16,905 nt of DNA from assembly GCA_034433615.1 (NCBI GenBank), contig DAOUAJ010000079.1, positions 1-16,905 of the forward strand, read 5' to 3'. Origin of the DNA: DAOUAJ01 sp034433615. Its GTDB lineage: Bacteria > Chloroflexota > Anaerolineae > DUEN01. The translations under genes and the position numbers were made by a program. The notes under the pieces are model-generated. The model was given only the letters and a program-made list of their open reading frames with translations, was not told the DNA's origin and made no database searches. Positions 13,352 through 16,905 of the stretch are shown here, piece by piece (the stretch's first letter is position 1; the number at the start of each line of letters is the position of its first letter).

Positions 13352-14032
13352 ATGGCGGTGACGCGTGCCTCGGTCCGGCCGCCGCTGGCCTGGGTCGAGC
13401 TGAGCTACCCTGAATCAGATGGGCAACCGATGGCGGAGACGGGCATCCACGTAGATCAGATGATGGATCTGGTGAAGACGCTGCGAGAATTCTTTCGCGA
13501 CCGGGCCGATGTGTATGTGGGCGCTAACATGTTCCTCTACTATCGTGAGGGTGATCCCAGGAAGGTCGTCGCACCGGACGTCTTTGTCTGCTTTGGGGTC
13601 TCAAAGGAGGAACGACGTACCTGGAAAGTATGGAGTGAAGGGAAAGCGCCCGATGTGATCTTCGAACTGACGTCGCAGGCCACCTGGGATGAGGACCTGG
13701 GCACGAAAAAAGGTCTATATGAGGTTCTGGGTGTGATGGAGTATTTCCTGTTCGATCCGTTGGAGGAATACCTCAGGCCCGTGCTGCAAGGCTTCCGCCT
13801 GACCGAGACGGGCTACATCCCCATCGCGTTGGAGCAAAGCTCTGAGGGTGCACCACGATTATCCAGTGAAATGCTGGGCCTCTCCATCGAGGTGGAAAAG
13901 GGGCGGCTGCGGTTACGGGATCGCGCCACGGGCCGTCAGTTATTGACGCCTGCTGAGGCGTATGAAGAGTTGGCTCGCCTGCGCGCGGAACTGGCTCAGT
14001 TGCGCGATGAAGCCAGGTCTCGTGGAGAATAA
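13352..14032 (+). CDS. Uma2-family PD-(D/E)XK restriction endonuclease-like protein
   Basis: The 226 residues show the Uma2 (DUF820) nuclease-like fold. VAPDVFV holds the conserved Asp76, DVIFELTS holds Glu105, a Lys pair sits at 119-120, and Y...GVMEYFLFDP (123-136) closes the core. These proteins are very numerous in Chloroflexi and cyanobacteria. Their cellular role is mostly unknown and some may derive from mobile elements. The last 25 residues (AYEELARLRAELAQL) form a short coiled coil, common in the family. GAGGGG (13337-13342) nine bases upstream fixes the start. The gene has a strong promoter of its own and a terminator-like hairpin after it. Confidence 0.88.
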   Translation: MAVTRASVRPPLAWVELSYPESDGQPMAETGIHVDQMMDLVKTLREFFRDRADVYVGANMFLYYREGDPRKVVAPDVFVCFGVSKEERRTWKVWSEGKAPDVIFELTSQATWDEDLGTKKGLYEVLGVMEYFLFDPLEEYLRPVLQGFRLTETGYIPIALEQSSEGAPRLSSEMLGLSIEVEKGRLRLRDRATGRQLLTPAEAYEELARLRAELAQLRDEARSRGE

Positions 14033-14060
14033 CTGACACGACGCTACCAGCCAGCGATCA

Positions 14061-14101
14061 AGACCTCGGAGGTCTCCATCCTTTGAAAACCTCCGAGGTC
14101 T
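14061..14101 (+). terminator. Hairpin between the Uma2-like gene and malQ
   Basis: AGACCTCGGAGGT (14061-14073) and ACCTCCGAGGTCT (14089-14101) are perfect 13-base arms with a 15-base loop. They are followed by GTTCCTTTT, a usable U-tract. It would end the Uma2 transcript. It lies only 27 bases before the malQ start, so it could also act in the malQ leader. Confidence 0.6.
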
Positions 14102-14128
14102 GTTCCTTTTACTTCCAGGAGGTCTCCC

Positions 14129-15679
14129 ATGCACTTTCCACGCGCCTGCGGCGTTCTTCTACATCCCACCAGCCTGCCCGGCTCACCTGGCATCGGCGAT
14201 CTGGGACAGAGCGCCTATCGCTTCGTGGATTTTCTGGCCGCGGCCGGCCAACGATACTGGCAGGTGTTGCCGCTCGGCCCCACCGGCTACGGCGACTCAC
14301 CTTATCAGTGCTTCTCTGCCTTCGCCGGGAACCCGCTTCTGGTTAGCCCAGAGCGACTGGTCGCAGAGGGGCTGCTGGATCCGCAGTACCTGGCCAATCT
14401 CCCTGCCTTTGATGCCCACCGCGTGAACTTCGGCCAGGTCATCCCCTGGAAGCGAAAGCTGCTGAGCGTATCCTTTGCCGATTTTCAGGATCACGCCACG
14501 GTTGAACTGCGCGCCGAATTCGAGCGCTTCTGCGCGGACGAGGCCGGCTGGCTGGACGACTTCGCTCTGTTCATGGCGTTAAAAGACGCTTGCAACGGTG
14601 CACCCTGGTGGGAGTGGGAGCGAGCCCTGCGCATCCGGCAGCCGCAAGCTCTGCGAGAAGCTGCTAACCGGCTGGCCGACGCAATGGCATTTCAACGTTA
14701 CCAGCAATGGCTCTTCTTCCGTCAATGGCAGGCGCTCAAGAGCTACGCTAACATCCATGATGTGTACATCATCGGTGACATCCCCATCTTCGTCGCCCAT
14801 GATAGCGTGGATACCTGGGCCAACCCTCATCTGTTCCACTTCGACCAAGAGGCGCGGCCCATCATCGTCGCAGGGGTGCCCCCGGATTACTTCAGCGCCA
14901 CCGGGCAGCTCTGGGGTAACCCCATCTACCGCTGGGATGTGATGAAGCAGGATGGGTACGCCTGGTGGATTGAGCGGTTCCGCGCGCTCTTTCGCCTGGT
15001 GGATGTGGCCCGCGTTGATCACTTTCGCGGCTTCGAGGCATACTGGGCGGTGCCAGGGGGCGAGGACACTGCCGTCAACGGGCGCTGGGTCAAAGGCCCG
15101 GGGGCGAACTTCTTCCAGACGGTGCTGGCAGCCCTGGGCGATTTGCCCATCATCGCGGAAGATCTGGGCTTCATCACGCCAGAGGTGTTGGCTCTGCGCG
15201 ACCAGTTCGGCTTTCCGGGCATGAAGGTGCTCCAATTCGCCTTCAGCACCGACGGCAGCGATCCCTACCTGCCTCACAATTACACGCGCAACTGCGTCGT
15301 CTACACTGGCACCCACGATAATGATACCACCGTCGGTTGGTTCCGTCGCAGTTCAACGCCGGAAGAACGCCATTTTGCCTTGCGCTACCTGCGCCGGGAC
15401 GGTTCCGACATCGCCTGGGATCTGATCCACCTGGCGTGGACCTCCGTGGCCCACACCGCCATCACCCCTATGCAAGACTTGCTGCGATTGGATTCGGAGG
15501 CACGCATGAACCTGCCGGGCAGCTTCGGCGGTAACTGGCAATGGCGTTGCCCACCGGACGTGCTAACCGACGAACTGGGCGCCGCTCTGCTCGATCTGAC
15601 CGATGTCTGCGGCCGGCGACCAGGAATGAAGTCGGAGAAGCGTTCAGTGCACGTGATGGCATCGGAAACGGCCAATTAG
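14129..15679 (+). CDS. malQ: 4-alpha-glucanotransferase (amylomaltase, GH77)
   Basis: MalQ transfers alpha-1,4-glucan segments between malto-oligosaccharides in glycogen/starch and maltodextrin metabolism. The 516 residues match the short bacterial GH77 type. The start MHFPRACGVLLHPTSLPG is classic. The catalytic nucleophile is Asp297 in VARVDHFRG, the acid/base is Glu344 in IIAEDLG, and the third carboxylate is Asp397 in TGTHDNDTT. The loop GVPPDYFSATGQLWGNP (249-265) is also conserved. AGGAGG (14117-14122) lies six bases before the ATG. No other sugar genes are next to it. The last 20 or so residues (RRPGMKSEKRS onward) are variable and probably a tail. The identity is secure. Confidence 0.96.
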   Translation: MHFPRACGVLLHPTSLPGSPGIGDLGQSAYRFVDFLAAAGQRYWQVLPLGPTGYGDSPYQCFSAFAGNPLLVSPERLVAEGLLDPQYLANLPAFDAHRVNFGQVIPWKRKLLSVSFADFQDHATVELRAEFERFCADEAGWLDDFALFMALKDACNGAPWWEWERALRIRQPQALREAANRLADAMAFQRYQQWLFFRQWQALKSYANIHDVYIIGDIPIFVAHDSVDTWANPHLFHFDQEARPIIVAGVPPDYFSATGQLWGNPIYRWDVMKQDGYAWWIERFRALFRLVDVARVDHFRGFEAYWAVPGGEDTAVNGRWVKGPGANFFQTVLAALGDLPIIAEDLGFITPEVLALRDQFGFPGMKVLQFAFSTDGSDPYLPHNYTRNCVVYTGTHDNDTTVGWFRRSSTPEERHFALRYLRRDGSDIAWDLIHLAWTSVAHTAITPMQDLLRLDSEARMNLPGSFGGNWQWRCPPDVLTDELGAALLDLTDVCGRRPGMKSEKRSVHVMASETAN

Positions 15680-15712
15680 CCTCTTGCTCAGCAGTGCCTT
15701 TCGTCATTTGTT

Positions 15713-15746
15713 GTAGAAGCCCAGCTTCGCAAAGCTGGGCTTCTAC
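15713..15746. terminator. Bidirectional terminator between malQ and the PPOX-class gene
   Basis: GTAGAAGCCCAGCTT (15713-15727) pairs perfectly with AAGCTGGGCTTCTAC (15732-15746) around the tetraloop CGCA. On the plus strand GTTTTGCTT follows. It sits between two convergent genes, malQ ending at 15679 and the PPOX gene ending at 15769, so it can serve both. Confidence 0.75.
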
Positions 15747-15768
15747 GTTTTGCTTCCCCCCTGCCATT

Positions 15769-16170
15769 TCAACCCATGGTCGCCACATGCTCCGGTAAGA
15801 TCTTGTAGATGACGCGTACCTCCCCTGGGCTACGACTGGTGTAGCGATCGGCGCCGGTGTACTTCTTGGCTAACTTATCAATGTGTTCATCGGCGCCCTC
15901 TTCGGTAATCTCCACAACCGGGCCACGGATGGCAATATGACGATAGGGGTTGTCGGGATCCTGGATGGATAGAGCAACATAGCGGAAGCGCCGCATGTTC
16001 CGGTCCTTTTGCCGCCCCCGCGCCGAATTCACCCGCACGTAAGTGCCATCCCAGTCAAACCAGACGGGCGTCACCTGGGGTGTGCCTCCTGGCATCACGG
16101 TTGCTAGATGGGCAAACGCTCGCTTCTCCGTCAGCAAATCCATGAACCTCTGTGGAATTTGTGCTCCCAT
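15769..16170 (-). CDS. PPOX-class (FMN/F420-dependent) oxidoreductase-like protein
   Basis: The 133-residue product has the split-barrel flavin-binding fold of the pyridoxamine-phosphate-oxidase-like class. Marks are FAHLATVMPGGTPQVTPVWFDWDG (19-42), VRVNSARGRQKDRNMRR (45-61), then VALSIQDPDNPYRHIAIRGPVVEI (65-88). The pattern resembles the F420-dependent TIGR03618-type group, but cofactor and substrate cannot be fixed by eye. The start ATG 16170-16168 is preferred over upstream in-frame ATGs because GGAGG (16180-16176) lies five bases ahead. It is convergent with malQ and divergent from mraZ. Together with the Ddn-like gene it suggests an organism that makes F420, which is inference. Confidence 0.85.
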   Translation of the reverse strand: MGAQIPQRFMDLLTEKRAFAHLATVMPGGTPQVTPVWFDWDGTYVRVNSARGRQKDRNMRRFRYVALSIQDPDNPYRHIAIRGPVVEITEEGADEHIDKLAKKYTGADRYTSRSPGEVRVIYKILPEHVATMG

Positions 16171-16224
16171 GGTAACCTCCATATCTTCTAAGAAACAAAG
16201 GGTACAAGCTCGATCTATATATTG

Positions 16225-16253
16225 ATTATATGTCAATTAAATGGTACTTCAGT
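16225..16253 (-). promoter_or_regulatory. Possible promoter of the PPOX-class gene
   Basis: A perfect TATAAT lies on the minus strand at 16230-16225 within an AT-rich stretch, 55 bases upstream of the ATG. The partner -35 at 17 bases (ACTGAA, 16253-16248) is poor. An adjacent TTGACA (16236-16231) has no -10 at a suitable distance. Only the -10 is convincing. Confidence 0.35.
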
Positions 16254-16300
16254 ACTAGCCTATGATGACCTTAAAATTCTGACTCAAGGACGAAAGGCGC

Positions 16301-16329
16301 TTGCTAAATCAAGTAAAGTACGTTATAAT
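16301..16329 (+). promoter_or_regulatory. Promoter of mraZ (division/cell-wall cluster)
   Basis: TTGCTA (16301-16306) and TATAAT (16324-16329) are 17 bases apart. The expected start of transcription near 16336 falls inside the first MraZ box, and the leader to the mraZ ATG is about 85 bases. This is likely the promoter for mraZ, rsmH and the genes beyond the window. Confidence 0.7.
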
Positions 16330-16332
16330 GTG

Positions 16333-16359
16333 GTGGGACAAAGTGGTGCGATGTGGGAG
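16333..16359 (+). promoter_or_regulatory. MraZ operator: three TGG-type boxes at 10-bp spacing
   Basis: TGGGA (16334-16338), TGGTG (16344-16348) and TGGGA (16354-16358) start exactly 10 bases apart, each preceded by G. A fourth TGGGG lies at 16375-16379. This matches the known MraZ arrangement of TGGGN repeats separated by five bases. The array covers the transcription start, so MraZ binding would block its own promoter. Confidence 0.7.
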
Positions 16360-16394
16360 GGTTGTTACCCTAAGTGGGGGGTGACAACCCTCCC
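16355..16394 (+). promoter_or_regulatory. Long hairpin in the mraZ leader
   Basis: Positions 16355-16370 pair with 16379-16394 as a 16-bp stem with one T-G wobble (16366/16383) and an eight-base loop. The outer 11 pairs (GGGAGGGTTGT with ACAACCCTCCC) are perfect. The stem includes the third MraZ box and ends 25 bases before the mraZ ATG. No T-run follows, so a leader role is more likely than termination. Confidence 0.6.
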
Positions 16395-16419
16395 TGCCAC
16401 TTTAAACAAGGCAGAACAA

Positions 16420-16848
16420 ATGTTTCTCGGGCACTACGCGCACAACCTCGATGACAAAGGTCGCCTGACTATCCCGGCTAAGTATCGTGAAGACCTGGCA
16501 GAGGGATTAGTCGCTACGCGCGGGCCCAAACGCCAGATCGTTTTATTCCCTCTCGGCGAATGGCGCATGCTCGCAGAGCGGGTGGATGCGCTCCCCAAGC
16601 TGGATGAGAAGGCCAGCAACATCCGGCGCCTCCTTTACGCCTTCGCCGAAGATCTGGTTATGGATAAACAGGGGCGGATTCTCATATCGCCTCGCCTGCG
16701 AGAATACGCCCACATTAACAGCGAGGTCATGGTCGTTGGTTTGAACACGTATATTGAGTTGTGGGAGCCAGCGGCCTGGCGCGAGATCGAGTCCCAGTTC
16801 GATAATGGCTCTTTGACAGAAGATTATTTCGCGACGCTGGGAATCTAA
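16420..16848 (+). CDS. mraZ: Transcriptional regulator MraZ
   Basis: MraZ is a ring-forming SpoVT/AbrB-type DNA-binding protein that represses its own division/cell-wall operon. From ATG 16420 the product is 142 residues, the normal size. It holds two AbrB-like halves. The first has NLDDKGRLTIPAKYRED with the DxxxR motif Asp11-Arg15, and the second has MDKQGRILISPRLRE with Asp82-Arg86. The reading frame is open upstream to 16222, but that part runs through the promoter and operator and the protein begins like family members at MFLGHYAHNLD. AAGG (16408-16411) lies eight bases before the ATG. Three MraZ boxes sit upstream. rsmH starts three bases after the stop, as in classical dcw clusters. 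Confidence 0.96.
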   Translation: MFLGHYAHNLDDKGRLTIPAKYREDLAEGLVATRGPKRQIVLFPLGEWRMLAERVDALPKLDEKASNIRRLLYAFAEDLVMDKQGRILISPRLREYAHINSEVMVVGLNTYIELWEPAAWREIESQFDNGSLTEDYFATLGI

Positions 16849-16851
16849 GCT

Positions 16852-16905
16852 GTGGCGACTGAGGACACGACCAAGACGGTCGAACACCAGCCGGTCATGT
16901 TAGCT
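16852..16905 (+). CDS. rsmH: 16S rRNA m4C1402 methyltransferase RsmH (MraW), 5' fragment
   Basis: Only 18 codons lie in the window, from GTG 16852 to the right edge. Residues 12-17 read EHQPVML, matching the conserved HxPVML start of RsmH, which N4-methylates C1402 of 16S rRNA. It follows mraZ by three bases, the standard order in dcw clusters. The GTG start is the first plausible one; a clear Shine-Dalgarno is not seen, so the exact start is less certain than the identity. Confidence 0.85.
   Translation, partial: MATEDTTKTVEHQPVMLA

Noticed and set aside
14579..15316. Open frame of 245 codons on the minus strand opposite malQ
   Set aside because: It mirrors the conserved catalytic core of MalQ, shows no family features and has no start signals.
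16222..16419. N-terminal extension of mraZ from an upstream ATG
   Set aside because: The extension would translate through the mraZ promoter, MraZ boxes and hairpin, and MraZ proteins begin at the position of ATG 16420.
1..16905. CRISPR array, phage module or antiphage defence island
   Set aside because: No regularly spaced direct repeats and no cas, phage structural or defence genes were seen. The Uma2-like gene alone is not evidence of a defence system.

Overview
This 16.9 kb window reads like a bacterial chromosome segment from the Chloroflexota, most likely an Anaerolineae-type lineage. That is an inference from gene content and style, not a measurement. The clues are a lipoprotein with a Pro/Thr-rich linker and an SH3b domain, a Uma2-family nuclease, two flavin/deazaflavin (F420-type) proteins, a dnaB/DnaD-like/DnaC-like replication cluster, a short four-S1-domain S1 protein, and mraZ-rsmH opening a division/cell-wall cluster. 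Coding density is high and the visible promoters are ordinary sigma70/sigmaA type.

Left part (1-7042, all minus strand): radA/sms (entering from the left edge and incomplete), clpC, a roughly 630-base non-coding stretch, an S1-domain protein and ridA. The most striking feature is in radA. Its P-loop is split by a complete 493-residue intein (96-1574) inserted directly after the Walker A lysine. The intein has intact splicing residues, two LAGLIDADG motifs with both acidic residues, and an extra helix-turn-helix-like segment between those motifs.

Middle part (7134-11354, plus strand): a DUF151 bifunctional nuclease gene with its own promoter and terminator-like hairpin. It is followed by a compact replication group of dnaB helicase, a DnaD-domain protein and an unusual DnaC-like protein. 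The last carries two complete AAA+ ATPase modules in tandem behind one Cys-rich N-terminus. The three genes are tightly packed and the last two overlap by 83 bases, which suggests a co-expressed helicase-loading unit. It ends at a perfect 19-bp inverted repeat.

Right part (11370-16905): an SH3b lipoprotein, a Ddn-like deazaflavin-dependent oxidoreductase with a C-terminal membrane anchor, a Uma2-like nuclease behind a consensus promoter, 4-alpha-glucanotransferase (malQ), a PPOX-class FMN/F420 protein on the minus strand, then mraZ and the first 18 codons of rsmH. The mraZ leader carries three TGG-type MraZ boxes at exactly 10-bp spacing next to the -10 element, overlapping a 16-bp hairpin.

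No tRNA, rRNA, CRISPR array, insertion sequence or phage gene was recognised. The candidate for an exciting system is the RadA intein. The double-AAA+ helicase-loader gene is second.
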